Assembly (NCBI RefSeq): GCF_010499245.1
Contig: NZ_JAAGOW010000001.1
Coordinates: 2,294,001-2,358,000 of the forward strand
DNA length: 64,000 nt
Source: Variovorax sp. WS11
Lineage (GTDB): Bacteria > Pseudomonadota > Gammaproteobacteria > Burkholderiales > Burkholderiaceae_C
Direction of reading: 5' to 3'
Below the pieces are notes generated by a model. That model was not told where the DNA came from and did not search any database. It was given only the letters and a program-made list of their open reading frames with translations. Of this stretch, positions 39,374-48,700 are shown one piece after another. The position numbers were made by a program, and so were the translations under genes. How positions within the stretch are numbered: the first letter of the stretch is position 1; every line of letters begins with the position of its first letter.

Positions 39374-40000
39374 ATGCAACCCTTGATCGATGCCCTGATC
39401 TTCATCGTCGACGACGACGCCAGCGTGCGCGAAGCGCTGGCCTGGCTGCTGCGCTCGCGGCGGCTCGTGAGCGAGCAATACGCGAGCGCGGAGGACTTCG
39501 AGCTGCGCCTGGCCGAGGGCCCGCTGGCCGATCAGCCGCACTGCCTGCTGCTCGACGTGCGCATGCCCGGCATGAGCGGGCTGGTGCTGTTCGACCGGCT
39601 GGCCGAGCGCGGCCTGCTCGAGGTGCTGCCGGTGATCTTCCTGACCGGCCATGCCGACGTGCCCACCGCCGTCGATGCGGTCAAGCGCGGTGCTTTCGAT
39701 TTCTGCGAGAAGCCCTTCTCCGACAACGCGCTGGTCGACCGCATCGAGCAGGCACTCGGCGGCTCGCTGCGCGCGGTGGAGGCGCAGCGCGCACGACGCC
39801 TGCTGCTGCGCCGCGTCGAGGAACTGACGGAGCGCGAGCGCGAGGTGATGCGGCGCGTGGTCGAGGGCCTGCCCAACAAGCTGATCGCCGATCAGCTCTC
39901 GATCAGCGTGCGGACGGTGGAGGTGCACCGGGCGCGGGTGTTCGAGAAGATGGAGGTCAAGTCGGCGGTGGAGTTGGCGAATCTGTTGAGGGACGTTTGA
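39374..40000 (+). CDS. FixJ/TtrR-family response regulator
   Basis: 208 residues. The receiver domain has acidic pocket DDD at 13-15, phosphoacceptor Asp61 (CLLLDVRMPGMSG), Thr (FLTGHAD) and Lys (CEKPF). The C-terminal LuxR-type helix-turn-helix (LTEREREVMRRVVEGLPNKLIADQLSISVRTVEVHRARVFEKM) binds DNA. It forms an operon with the preceding kinase. Targets are unknown. It ends 24 bp from the convergent CHASE2 kinase gene. Confidence 0.93.
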   Translation: MQPLIDALIFIVDDDASVREALAWLLRSRRLVSEQYASAEDFELRLAEGPLADQPHCLLLDVRMPGMSGLVLFDRLAERGLLEVLPVIFLTGHADVPTAVDAVKRGAFDFCEKPFSDNALVDRIEQALGGSLRAVEAQRARRLLLRRVEELTEREREVMRRVVEGLPNKLIADQLSISVRTVEVHRARVFEKMEVKSAVELANLLRDV

Positions 40001-40024
40001 AGACTGCCGAGTCGGCTCCGCACG

Positions 40025-42376
40025 TCAAGGAAGCTCATCGCGCGGAAGCACAAGCCGAAAAGCACTGCCGTGCCCTGGTGTGCTGTCGAGCAGCACCTTG
40101 CCGCCGTGCCGTTGCGCCACAGTTTTGACGAAGGCCAGCCCAAGCCCCGCTCCGTCGATGTCGGCTGCGGCGCTGCCCCGAATGAACGGCTCGAACACCT
40201 GAGCCCGGAGTTCTTCTGCGATGCCGGGCCCTTCATCCCTCACCAGCACGGCCCATGCGCGGGGATGCGGTTCGACCGCGCAGACGATCGACGAGCCCGC
40301 CGGCGAGAACTTGAGCGCGTTACCCAGGAGATTGTTGATTGCGCGGGCAATGAGCTCGCGGTTGATCAGGCTGTGCGCCTCCTCCGGTGACGGCGCCATC
40401 GTCACGCGTATCCGGTGCCGGCGCGTCGCCTCCCACGCGTCATCCACGCACTCGAGCAGCACATCCACGAGGTTGTAGCGCTCGAAGTGATAGTTGTACG
40501 ACTGGGCACGGACCAACTGGGTGAAGTCATCCGCCAGCCCCAGGGCCTTCTTCGCGTGACGCTCGATGCGCTCGTGGAACTGCTCCTGCGGCATCGCGGA
40601 GGGGTTCTGTCGCTGCAGATTCAGCAGCGTGAGAACGGAGGCGAGCGGTGCGCGCATGTCATGGCTGAGAAAGCGCATGGCGTGGTCGCGCTGGCGCTGC
40701 GCCTGGCGGATCTGGGTCACGTCGATGAGCGAAAGAATCCAGCCCAGGTGCTCGCCGGAGCCGCTGAACGAGGGCGCCCGCTTGACCAGCAGGTCGCGCT
40801 CCCGGCCATCGTGCGCCGCGGTGCTGCCCGCCGTGGGCGGGCCGGCAAAGATCGCCGGGATCACGACGGGTTGGCGATCCGCCTGCGACAGCACATCCTT
40901 CATCAGCGTCGCGGCCTTTGCGCCCCGCAGCATCTCGCCCGAAGCGGCCTCGAAGTGCCGGGCCGCAGCGGCGTTGGCCAGCAGCACGGTCCCATTTCTG
41001 TCGCACACGAGCGTCGCATCGGGCAGGCCTTCCAGGCTATCGCTCACGAAGCGGTGCAGGTTGCTCAGTTGCTCGGCCACCTGCCGGAGCGCATGGATGC
41101 GACGCCCCAGGAAATCGCCCGATGCGGCAGTGCCGGGGGACATGGCCACCAAGCGGCCGTTGCTGTGCAGGCGGCTGAATTCGTCCATGAGGTAGCGCGT
41201 GGAGGCGTCCAGCTTGCGCCAACTCCACAAGGCATAGTTCGCCCCCAGGGCGAGCATCCCTGCTGCCGGCCCGAATTGCAGGCCGAAGCCTGCGGCAGCG
41301 GCCGCTGCCGCAGGCAGCGCCACCATCAGTCCAAGGGTCAACAACAGCGCAGGCAACGGGCCGATGAAGGCCATGCCCGCGAGACCCAGCAGTGCAGGGA
41401 GGATGTTGAGGGCTGCGTTGAGCCATCCAGGCAACCGGGTGATGCTGCGTCGGCTCTCCAGGCTGTCGAGCACGTTGGCGGAGAATTCGGCCCCGGACAT
41501 CAGCTTCGAGCGTCTGCCCGAAACGGGCGTGGCGTACAGCTCGCCTGTGCCCGCGGCGGTGGCCCCGATCAGCACATGCTTGCCCTTGAAGGTTCCCGGG
41601 GCGACAGCGCCGTCCAGCACGTCGACGTATGACACCTGCGGGAAATGTCCGGGCGGTCCGGCGAAGGGCACGATCATCTTGCGCGAACGGTGCCAGGCAG
41701 CGATGGGGTCCGAGTTCGCTGTTTCTGCCTCGGACGCCCGTTCCTCGGGGGCGGCCACGGGCTCAGGCCGCCCGCCGGCGCCGGCCGTGCGCATGGCAAC
41801 GCTCAAATGGTCCCATGCCCGATCGCCGAAGCCCTCGCGCAAGTACACGCTGCGGGCGATGCCGTCGTCATCGACTGCGATGTGCACATGCCCAAGACGT
41901 CTTGCAGCGCGCCGCAGCGCAGGGATCGGCTCGACGACAAAGGGCGCTCCGTTCAGGCTTTGCATCATCAGCGGCAGCACCACCTTGCCGCTGCGCGACA
42001 CGGCGGCGGCGAGCGCAGCATCATCGCCGGGAAAGCGCTCATCCGCTTCGGTCAGGAGCACGTCCAATCCGATCGCCTGCGGCGCATCCTTGTCGATGCG
42101 GTCGATCAGCTCGGCGTGGAAGGATCGCCGCCACGGCCATCGTCCCAACGCGGCAATGCTCTTGTCGTCGATGCCGACGATGATCACGTCGCCGCGATCG
42201 ACCTCGTGCCCCTGCAGGGACATCAGCGTGTCGTGGAAGAGCCGGTTCGGCGCCTGCAGCCACCCGGAATGCTCCAGTGCGAGCACCAGGCCGACGGCAA
42301 TCATCGAGAACGTCAACCATTCGGTCCAGCGCGTGGGCAGGCGAAGCGGTGCGGCGTCGACGATCTTGCTTTGCAC
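40025..42376 (-). CDS. CHASE2-domain sensor histidine kinase
   Basis: 783 residues from GTG 42376, preceded by GGAGG nine bases upstream; no ATG is available at the start of the domain. TM1 near 18-35 leads to an extracytoplasmic CHASE2 domain (about 45-330: HDTLMSLQG, IVGIDDKSIAALGRWPWRR, VLIGATAAGTGELYATP). Three closely spaced TM helices follow (LNILPALLGLAGMAFI onward). Then a PAS-like region (LPDATLVCDRNGTVLLANAAAARHF), a phosphoacceptor helix with His572 (FLSHDMRAPLASVL) and an ATPase domain (INNLLGNALKF, VRDEGPGI, DGAGLGLAFVKTV). Third gene of the regulator/FecR/kinase operon, 20 bp after the FecR-LysM gene. Confidence 0.92.
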   Translation of the reverse strand: MQSKIVDAAPLRLPTRWTEWLTFSMIAVGLVLALEHSGWLQAPNRLFHDTLMSLQGHEVDRGDVIIVGIDDKSIAALGRWPWRRSFHAELIDRIDKDAPQAIGLDVLLTEADERFPGDDAALAAAVSRSGKVVLPLMMQSLNGAPFVVEPIPALRRAARRLGHVHIAVDDDGIARSVYLREGFGDRAWDHLSVAMRTAGAGGRPEPVAAPEERASEAETANSDPIAAWHRSRKMIVPFAGPPGHFPQVSYVDVLDGAVAPGTFKGKHVLIGATAAGTGELYATPVSGRRSKLMSGAEFSANVLDSLESRRSITRLPGWLNAALNILPALLGLAGMAFIGPLPALLLTLGLMVALPAAAAAAAGFGLQFGPAAGMLALGANYALWSWRKLDASTRYLMDEFSRLHSNGRLVAMSPGTAASGDFLGRRIHALRQVAEQLSNLHRFVSDSLEGLPDATLVCDRNGTVLLANAAAARHFEAASGEMLRGAKAATLMKDVLSQADRQPVVIPAIFAGPPTAGSTAAHDGRERDLLVKRAPSFSGSGEHLGWILSLIDVTQIRQAQRQRDHAMRFLSHDMRAPLASVLTLLNLQRQNPSAMPQEQFHERIERHAKKALGLADDFTQLVRAQSYNYHFERYNLVDVLLECVDDAWEATRRHRIRVTMAPSPEEAHSLINRELIARAINNLLGNALKFSPAGSSIVCAVEPHPRAWAVLVRDEGPGIAEELRAQVFEPFIRGSAAADIDGAGLGLAFVKTVAQRHGGKVLLDSTPGHGSAFRLVLPRDELP

Positions 42377-42396
42377 GAGAAACTGCCTCCGGAACG

Positions 42397-44127
42397 CTAC
42401 TGCCGGCCGACAGGATTGCCGCCAGCGTCGCGGACGGCGCCGCCGCTGGCGTCGCGCAGCACCGCACCGATCCGCACGACCTGCGGTGGAGAGAAGCTGC
42501 CGGCCTCGCCGTCGGGTGCAATCGCCTGAATCCGCACGTGGTAGGTGCCCGGCGCCAGGTCCGCCAGACGCAGGGATGCCTCCGACCGCGTGTCGGCAAA
42601 CACGAGGTCGGCAAAGTCCTCGCCGCGCGAGACCTGAACGAGATAGCGGTAGCCTGCCTGGGCGGACCAGTAGACCTGCAGCGCGCCGTCGTCGCTGCTC
42701 GCCTTGGGCGGTGGCGCTGCCGGAGGCGGCTCGACCACCTCGAAGGCCCGGCTGCCGCTGAAGGGGCCCTGGTCCTGCGTCCCGTCCGGCGTCGCCCCCA
42801 CGGATGCCACGCGCCAGAAGTACCGCCCACGCGGCAGCAAGGCCGAATGCCGGCACTCGGTGAGTGCCGAATCGTCGATCAGGAGCGTCTGGAAGCTTTC
42901 GTCGCTCGCGACCTGCAACCTGAAGCGCCGAACGCCGGCGGGCTGCGCGCAGCTGAACTCGACCACACGGCCGATGACCTGGTCTCCAGGTGCGGGTCGC
43001 TGGGACAGCGGCGCTACCGGACGCGCCTTGACCCGCAGCTTGCGCGTGCTTTCACGGCCCGAGAGGCCCGAATCATCCATGGCGCGTGCGCCGACCACGT
43101 AGTCGCCATCCTCGAGGCCGGCGAACTGCGCTGCGGCTCCTGTGGACACACCATTGCGCACGATCTGCTCCATCGCCGGATCCCTGGAGATCCGGATGCG
43201 GTAGGCGGCAATGCCGGGAACGGCAGGAAGCGGCAGGCGGACGAAATCGATGTCGGTCACCGTGTCGGGCAGCGCCACCAAGTCAGGCGCTTCCGGCAAC
43301 GAGCGCACCGGTCCCATCACGCCAGCGCTGCTCACGCGCGCACCCTGTCCCTCTCGCAGCCTGTGCTGCCGGCTACCCTGCTTGCCGTGCAGGCTCTTCA
43401 GGTCGACAACGCCCTGCGTGACCTCACCGGTGATGCCGGCGTCGGGTTGCATGGCGACGCCGAATTCGGTGCCGCGGACGCTGGCCACTGCCAGCGGCGT
43501 CCGGATCTCGAAGCGGCTGGCCTTGTTGCGCTGCGGACGCGCCGAGGCGTCCACCCGGCCCGCTTCCAGCTGGATCAGGGTATCGCTGGACTGCGAGGCG
43601 TCCTGCCGTCGCACCCTGACCAGTCGGACCTGCGAGTTCGCGGGGATGCGCACCGTCGAGCCATCGCTCATCTGAAGCCGCACATAGCCATCGGCGCCCA
43701 CCTCGATGCGCGTGCCCTCGCCCAGCCGTGCGCCTGACTGCAGGAACTGCGCCTGTGCGCCGTGCGGCGGGACCTGGCGAACTCTGCCCGCGACGTAGCT
43801 CGCCGTCGCAAAAGTCGAGGCGGAGGCCAGCAGCGCAGCGGGAATGCGCACTCGACTGCCCAAGGCGATGCGATGCGGATCGGCGATGCCGTTGTACTGC
43901 TGCAATTGAAGCCAGCTGTCGGAGCGGCCCGTGTACCGAGCGGCAAGAGCGAAGAGCGTTTCTCCCGGCTGCACCGCATGCACGACGTCGGACCATTGCG
44001 CCGTAGCCTGCGACAGCGCCAACCCGGCGTGCAGTGCCACATGCACGCTGACGATCCATCGCGCGAAGCGAATGCCCGCCCGACGGCTTGCGGCGCCCGC
44101 CGCAGGCTCAGCCGGCACTGCTCTCAT
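42397..44127 (-). CDS. Exported FecR-LysM domain protein of the CHASE2 signalling cassette
   Basis: 576 residues with an N-terminal hydrophobic export signal (about 24-44). A LysM peptidoglycan-binding domain lies at about 46-96 (VHAVQPGETLFALAARYTGRSD). A FecR domain follows at about 125-250 (GTRIEVGADGYVRLQMSDGSTVRIPANSQVRLV, then RTPLAVASVRGTEFGV). After that come two fibronectin-like repeats to the C-terminus (YRIRISRDPAMEQIV, GRYFWRVASVG, YLVQVSRGEDF). There is no sigma factor beside it, so it is not a FecR anti-sigma. Its start overlaps the response regulator gene by 20 bp. Likely a periplasmic or cell-wall-bound partner for the CHASE2 kinase (inference). Confidence 0.88.
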   Translation of the reverse strand: MRAVPAEPAAGAASRRAGIRFARWIVSVHVALHAGLALSQATAQWSDVVHAVQPGETLFALAARYTGRSDSWLQLQQYNGIADPHRIALGSRVRIPAALLASASTFATASYVAGRVRQVPPHGAQAQFLQSGARLGEGTRIEVGADGYVRLQMSDGSTVRIPANSQVRLVRVRRQDASQSSDTLIQLEAGRVDASARPQRNKASRFEIRTPLAVASVRGTEFGVAMQPDAGITGEVTQGVVDLKSLHGKQGSRQHRLREGQGARVSSAGVMGPVRSLPEAPDLVALPDTVTDIDFVRLPLPAVPGIAAYRIRISRDPAMEQIVRNGVSTGAAAQFAGLEDGDYVVGARAMDDSGLSGRESTRKLRVKARPVAPLSQRPAPGDQVIGRVVEFSCAQPAGVRRFRLQVASDESFQTLLIDDSALTECRHSALLPRGRYFWRVASVGATPDGTQDQGPFSGSRAFEVVEPPPAAPPPKASSDDGALQVYWSAQAGYRYLVQVSRGEDFADLVFADTRSEASLRLADLAPGTYHVRIQAIAPDGEAGSFSPPQVVRIGAVLRDASGGAVRDAGGNPVGRQ

Positions 44128-44824
44128 CGGTGCCGAGGGACTCGAATCGATACCCCTGCCCGTAGATCGAGGCCAGGCGGTAGCCGCTCTCCGGTCGCAG
44201 GCCGAGCACCTTGCGCACGCGCGAGACGTGCGTGTCCAGAGAGCGCGACATCAGATCGGTTCCCGGCGGATTGCTCGCGCCCCAGATCGTCTCCAGCAGG
44301 TGCTGCCGCGAAACAAGACGCCCCGGGTTGCGAAACAGGAACAAGGCGAGATCGAACTCCTTCTGCGTCAACGCAACGGGACTGCCGTCGATTTCCAGTT
44401 GCCGATTGGCAAGCAAGAAGCGGTAGCGCCCCCAGACCTGCTCGTCGGGCTGCGACTCCGAGTAGGCGCGTCGCAGCAGCGCGCGCACCCGAGCGGCCAG
44501 CTCGCCGACCCGCATGGGTTTGACCATGAAGTCGTCCGCTCCCGCTGCCAGCCCCTCGATGATGTCGCGCTCTTCATGGCGGTTGGTCACGAACAGAACG
44601 GGGATACGGTCGCGCAGATTGGTTCGGACCCAGCGAACGATCTCCGGCCCCGTGATGTCGGGCAGGTGCCAGTCCAGAACGAGGAGATCGAAGGTCTCGC
44701 GTTGCAACGCGCGGCGCAACGCAGCCCCTTCGGCAAAGACATGGCAGTCATGCCCGACGGCCTGCAAGGTGCACTTGACGAGATCCAGCTGATCGACATC
44801 GTCGTCCAGTGCCGCGACTCGCAT
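44108..44824 (-). CDS. OmpR-family response regulator of the CHASE2/FecR cassette
   Basis: 238 residues. The receiver domain has the acidic pocket (LDDD at 6-9), phosphoacceptor Asp51 (LLVLDWHLPDITG) and Lys in MVKPMRVGEL. The C-terminal winged helix ends GYRLASIYGQGYRFESL with SRSLDTHVSRVRKVLGL as the recognition region. ATG 44824 gives the standard N-terminus. Its tail overlaps the FecR-LysM gene by 20 bp. Two tandem TGTCAA repeats lie upstream (nearest at 44924-44939) and a third lies before the adhesin; they are good candidates for its binding sites. Confidence 0.93.
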   Translation of the reverse strand: MRVAALDDDVDQLDLVKCTLQAVGHDCHVFAEGAALRRALQRETFDLLVLDWHLPDITGPEIVRWVRTNLRDRIPVLFVTNRHEERDIIEGLAAGADDFMVKPMRVGELAARVRALLRRAYSESQPDEQVWGRYRFLLANRQLEIDGSPVALTQKEFDLALFLFRNPGRLVSRQHLLETIWGASNPPGTDLMSRSLDTHVSRVRKVLGLRPESGYRLASIYGQGYRFESLGTDESSAG

Positions 44825-44923
44825 TTTCTTCTTCAACCTTCTACTGAGTGCCCGGCGCCGACTGCCGGGTTTTGCTAAGCGACGAAGTGTACGGCGGCCC
44901 ACCAAGCTGGTTCGGGCGCGGAA

Positions 44924-44939
44924 TGTCAAGCAATGTCAA
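44924..44939. promoter_or_regulatory. Tandem TGTCAA box upstream of the OmpR-type regulator
   Basis: TGTCAA at 44924 and again at 44934, a 10-bp direct repeat (TGTCAAGCAATGTCAA), 100 bp upstream of the regulator start. It is nearly identical to the box before the adhesin. One-turn-spaced direct repeats are the classic target form of OmpR/PhoB-type regulators. On the minus strand the half-site reads TTGACA, which also equals a sigma70 -35 hexamer, but no matching -10 was seen. Confidence 0.55.
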
Positions 44940-45015
44940 TTCGCTCCGCCTTTTGCCGCAAGCACCGGGCGGCGCAGGCCTTCGAGCTCCATGGTCCCGT
45001 CTTGCGCGCGCCAAT

Positions 45016-45031
45016 TCTCAGGCATTGTCAA
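45016..45031. promoter_or_regulatory. Degenerate copy of the TGTCAA box upstream of the small gene
   Basis: TCTCAGGCATTGTCAA matches the adhesin-side box in 13 of 16 positions; the second half-site is perfect and the first has two changes. It lies 50 bp before the ATG of the 110-residue gene and between it and the divergent regulator operon. Weaker than the other two copies, and chance is possible. Confidence 0.35.
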
Positions 45032-45080
45032 CTCGATTGCGAAGCACAAACCCCGTCATTACATTCGCGCTCCAACCTCA

Positions 45081-45413
45081 ATGCAACGCATGAACAAGTC
45101 ACACAGAACGCCAGGCAACGAAGGCCTCGTCGGGTCATTTCCACAACCTATCGAATTGCTGCGACGTCTGGCGAACGCAAGACTGCCCGTTCATGTCGTG
45201 GACCACGCCGAGATCGAAACCTTGAGGATTCTGAAGCTGGGCGGTTCGATCAAGGCGGCCATTCCTGATGCGACGCGCATACCGGGCGGGCTCGCCCCAT
45301 CGCAGGGGCAGGTGCCTGCAACGGTCGACGAAATCACAGGGGTCGGACGCAGCCTGCTCGACGTTTTCGCAAGGCGTCCAACGCGGATGCACCCGCGTGT
45401 GCAGTGCCTGTAA
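45081..45413 (+). CDS. Small hypothetical protein between the signalling cassette and the adhesin
   Basis: 110 residues (107 if it starts at ATG 45090). The middle reads like a compact helical domain (PIELLRRLANARLPVHVVDHAEIETLRILKLGGSIKAAIP, later ATVDEITGVGRSLLDVF). I have an impression of similar short Burkholderiales proteins of unknown function, without a family name. No signal peptide or TM. It is transcribed toward the adhesin but separated by a terminator-like hairpin and a long AT-rich leader. Codon use is less GC-biased than in neighbours. Confidence 0.6.
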   Translation: MQRMNKSHRTPGNEGLVGSFPQPIELLRRLANARLPVHVVDHAEIETLRILKLGGSIKAAIPDATRIPGGLAPSQGQVPATVDEITGVGRSLLDVFARRPTRMHPRVQCL

Positions 45414-45496
45414 TCGCAAGACACATCGTGTCCAAGGGACCCGATGACCGGCATCTTCGATCAGCCGTCCGATCTATGTTGGAAATAAAGCACATG

Positions 45497-45515
45497 CCCC
45501 TTCGGCAGGGGTTTT
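45497..45515 (+). terminator. Short terminator-like hairpin after the small gene
   Basis: CCCCT and AGGGG form a five-base-pair stem around a TCGGC loop, followed by TTTT. It lies 84 bp downstream of the 110-residue gene and before the AT-rich adhesin promoter region. The stem is short, so efficiency is uncertain. Confidence 0.45.
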
Positions 45516-45637
45516 GGGCCACCTTTTCATTACAAGTAATTAAATTTTAATAAGTATTTACTACTTCAAAAAGCGCAAAAGTTCTCTTATTGACCTCCGC
45601 GCGCCGACCTCGCTTCGAGCGGCGTGCGAATGGGAAA

Positions 45638-45653
45638 TGTCAAACATTGTCAA
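45638..45653. promoter_or_regulatory. Tandem TGTCAA box upstream of the adhesin gene
   Basis: TGTCAA at 45638 and 45648, a 10-bp direct repeat (TGTCAAACATTGTCAA), ending 104 bp before the adhesin ATG. With its flanks it shares AATGTCAA-RCAWTGTCAA with the box at 44924-44939, which sits at almost the same distance from the regulator gene. This suggests shared control by the OmpR-type regulator. Confidence 0.55.
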
Positions 45654-45756
45654 ACGCGCCGCCAGCACTCTTGCGGCACGCCATTTACCTTAACATTTAG
45701 GAGAAAATATTTGTTTCTTTCGTAATAGTTAATAACATTGTTTACAAGCCGGGGCC

Positions 45757-48700
45757 ATGAACCAAAGCTACCTCACTGTCTGGAACGAAGCCATCGGCGC
45801 TTGGGTCGCTGCGTCCGAGATCACTAGCGCCCGGGGCAAGCGCGGCGGCAGCCGCGTGGCGAACGCCGGAGCTGGCGTGCTTGCATCGCTCCGATCGGGC
45901 CCCTTGCGCGCGGGGATCGTGACCGCGCTGCTGGCGCTGGGCGGCCTCGGGTGGTCGCCACTGGTGCAGGCACAAGCGGTCACCTGCGATACGGCCCCTT
46001 GGGACGAGTACAACGGCACCGCCTCGTGCATGGGCGCCGGCGCCATTGCCACGGGGCAGGGGTCCACCGCGCTGGGCTCTTCCGCGACTGTCGACACCAA
46101 CGGTGGGGTCGCCGTCGGGTTTCTCACCCATACCACCGGAGTCAATGCCATCGCGATTGGTTACGGGGCTTTTTCCACCGGCACCAACTCCATCTATCTG
46201 GGCGCCCGCACCGCCCCCGGGACAGGCGCACTGGGTGAGGGTGCCATCGGAATCGGCACCGACGTGACGTCCAGTGGTGACCTCGCCATTGCCGTCGGCT
46301 TGCAGACCAAGGCCACCGGGGATAGAGCCGTCTCTCTCGGGCTGCAAGCGAATGCGGCCGGGCTGCGCAGCATCGCCATCGGCAACCAGGCCAACGCGAC
46401 CGTCCTGGATGCCATTGCGCAGGGCAACAGCGCCAGCGCAGGCGGCCAGAATGCCATCGCCATCGGTTTCCAGACGATCGCGTCCAAGCTGAACTCGGTC
46501 TACCTCGGCTCGCGCACTGCCGCGGGAACGGGTGCCACTGCGATCAGCGCCATCGGCATTGGCACGGACGTGACGGCATCCCAGGAAGACGCCATCGCGA
46601 TCGGGCGCATCAGCCAAGCGACCGGTGCGGACGCCATCGCACTGGGCCAAAGCGCCGCGTCGACGGACAAGAGCGCCATCGCGATCGGACGCAACAGCAC
46701 ATCGAGTGCCGTCAACGCGATCACGCTGGGTGTCGATACCGATGCGACCGCCACCAATGCCGTAGCCATCTCGGCCTTGGCCCAGGCGACCGGCCTCAAT
46801 GCGCTCGCCATCGGCACCCAGGCCAATGCGACCGCCGACAACGCGATCGCATTGGGCACTACCGCAGTCGCGAACTCGGCCGACGCAGTGGCGATCGGCA
46901 ACGGCTCGACGGCCACCGGCGGCAGGGCGGTGGCCATCGGCGCCGGCAACTTCGCCAGCGGCAATGGCGCAGTCGCGATCGGCGACCCCAACACCGCCAC
47001 CGGCAACGGCGCCATCGCCCAGGGCCTGGACAACACCGCCACCGGCAACGGTTCGGTGGCGATGGGCAACACCAACATGGTGGGCGGCGGCGGCCAGGCG
47101 GTGGGCGTGGCCGGCACGGCAGCGCAGGGCGCGGTCGGCATCGGCTACCAGAACACGGTGGTCGGCCAGGGCAGCGTCGCGATCGGCAGCACCAGCAGCG
47201 CGCTGGCGGCGGGCGCGGTCGCCTTCGGCGATACGGCGGTGGCGAACAACGCGGGCGACGTGGCCCTGGGCTCGGGCTCGACTACCGCCGCTGCGGTCGG
47301 CACGGCCGGTACCGTGATCGGCGGCACGCCCTACACCTTCGAAGGCACGACGCCGACCTCCACGGTGAGCGTCGGCGCGCCCGGTGCCGAGCGCACCATC
47401 ACCAACGTGGCGGCCGGCAGGATTTCCAACACCTCGACCGATGCGATCAACGGCTCGCAGCTGTGGGCCACGAACCAGCAGGTGACGGCGAACACGACCG
47501 CGATCACCGATCTCGGCAACACGATCGGCGACATCAACGCCGGCGCCGGCATCAAGTACTTCCACGCCAGCTCGACCCTGCCCGACTCGCAGGCCTTGGG
47601 CGCGGATTCGGTCGCCATCGGCCCGAACGCTGTCGCCAACAATGCAGGCGACATCGCCCTGGGCTTCGGCTCCACGACGGCCGCCGCGGTCGGCACGCCC
47701 GGTACCGTGATCGGCGGCACGCCGTACACCTTCCAGGGCACGACGCCGACCTCCACCGTGAGCGTCGGCGCGCCCGGTGCCGAGCGCACCATCACCAACG
47801 TGGCGGCCGGCAGGATTTCCAACACCTCGACCGATGTGATCAATGGCTCGCAGCTGTGGGCCACGAACCAGCAGGTGACGGCGAACACGACCGCGATCAC
47901 CAATCTCGGCAACACGATCGGCGACATCAACGCCGGCGCCGGCATCAAGTACTTCCACGCCAGCTCGACCCTGCCCGACTCGCAGGCCCTGGGCACGGAT
48001 TCGATCGCCGTCGGCCCGAACGCCGTGGCCAACGGAGCCAGCAGCATTGCGCAGGGCCTTGGCGCGAGCGCAACCGTCGATGGTTCGGTGGCACTCGGTT
48101 CAGCCTCGGTCTCCGATCGCGCGGTCGCAGGCAGCACCGGCGACATTCCCGCGGGCAGCTCGCTGATTCCGTACAACACCACCGACCGGACGCTGCTGGG
48201 CGCCGTTTCCGTCGGCAGTGCGACGACCTACCGCCAGATCACCAACGTGGCCGACGGCACCGAGGCGCAGGATGCCGTGACGGTGCGCCAGCTCAGCGGT
48301 GCGCTGCAATCCTTCGCCGTCACGCCGATCCAGTACTTCCACGCCAACTCGACCGCGATGGACTCGCTCGCCATCGGCGCCGAATCGGTGGCGGTCGGCC
48401 CTCGGACGGTGGTCAACGGCGACAGCGGCGTGGGCATCGGCAACGGCGCGGTGGTGCAGCAGACTGCGCCCGGCGGCGTGGCGATCGGCCAGGGCGCGAC
48501 CTCGCACCGGGCGGATTCCGTCGCGATCGGCACGCAGTCTTCAGCGGCAGCGGTGCAGGGCGTTGCGATCGGTGCAGGCAGCAGCGTGACCCAGGCCGGC
48601 GGCGTTGCATTGGGCGCAGGCTCGGTCGCCTCCACTGCGGCCGGCGCGGCCGGCTATGTACCCACGGGTGCGTCCACCTCGCAGACCGCAGCCATCAACG

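Larger units (their letters stand above)
45414..45756. other. AT-rich intergenic leader of the adhesin gene
   Basis: 343 bp without a gene. It contains a terminator-like hairpin (45497-45515), a strongly AT-rich core (about 45525-45590 with ATTAAATTTTAATAAGTATTTACT), the TGTCAA box (45638-45653) and a second AT-rich run (about 45686-45745) just before the start codon. Such a sharp GC drop in a high-GC chromosome is typical of silenced or acquired promoter regions, for example H-NS-type targets. That role is an inference. Confidence 0.55.

Noticed and set aside
45742..47958. A 738-codon open frame antisense to the adhesin
   Set aside because: Its low-complexity, Gly/Asp/Arg-rich repeats mirror the repetitive adhesin codons on the other strand. 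It has no signal peptide, domain or ribosome site.
46000..48700. Regularly spaced repeats, considered as a CRISPR array
   Set aside because: The repeats are 14-residue coding units and a 131-codon duplication of a trimeric autotransporter, all in frame, without identical short repeats and unique spacers.
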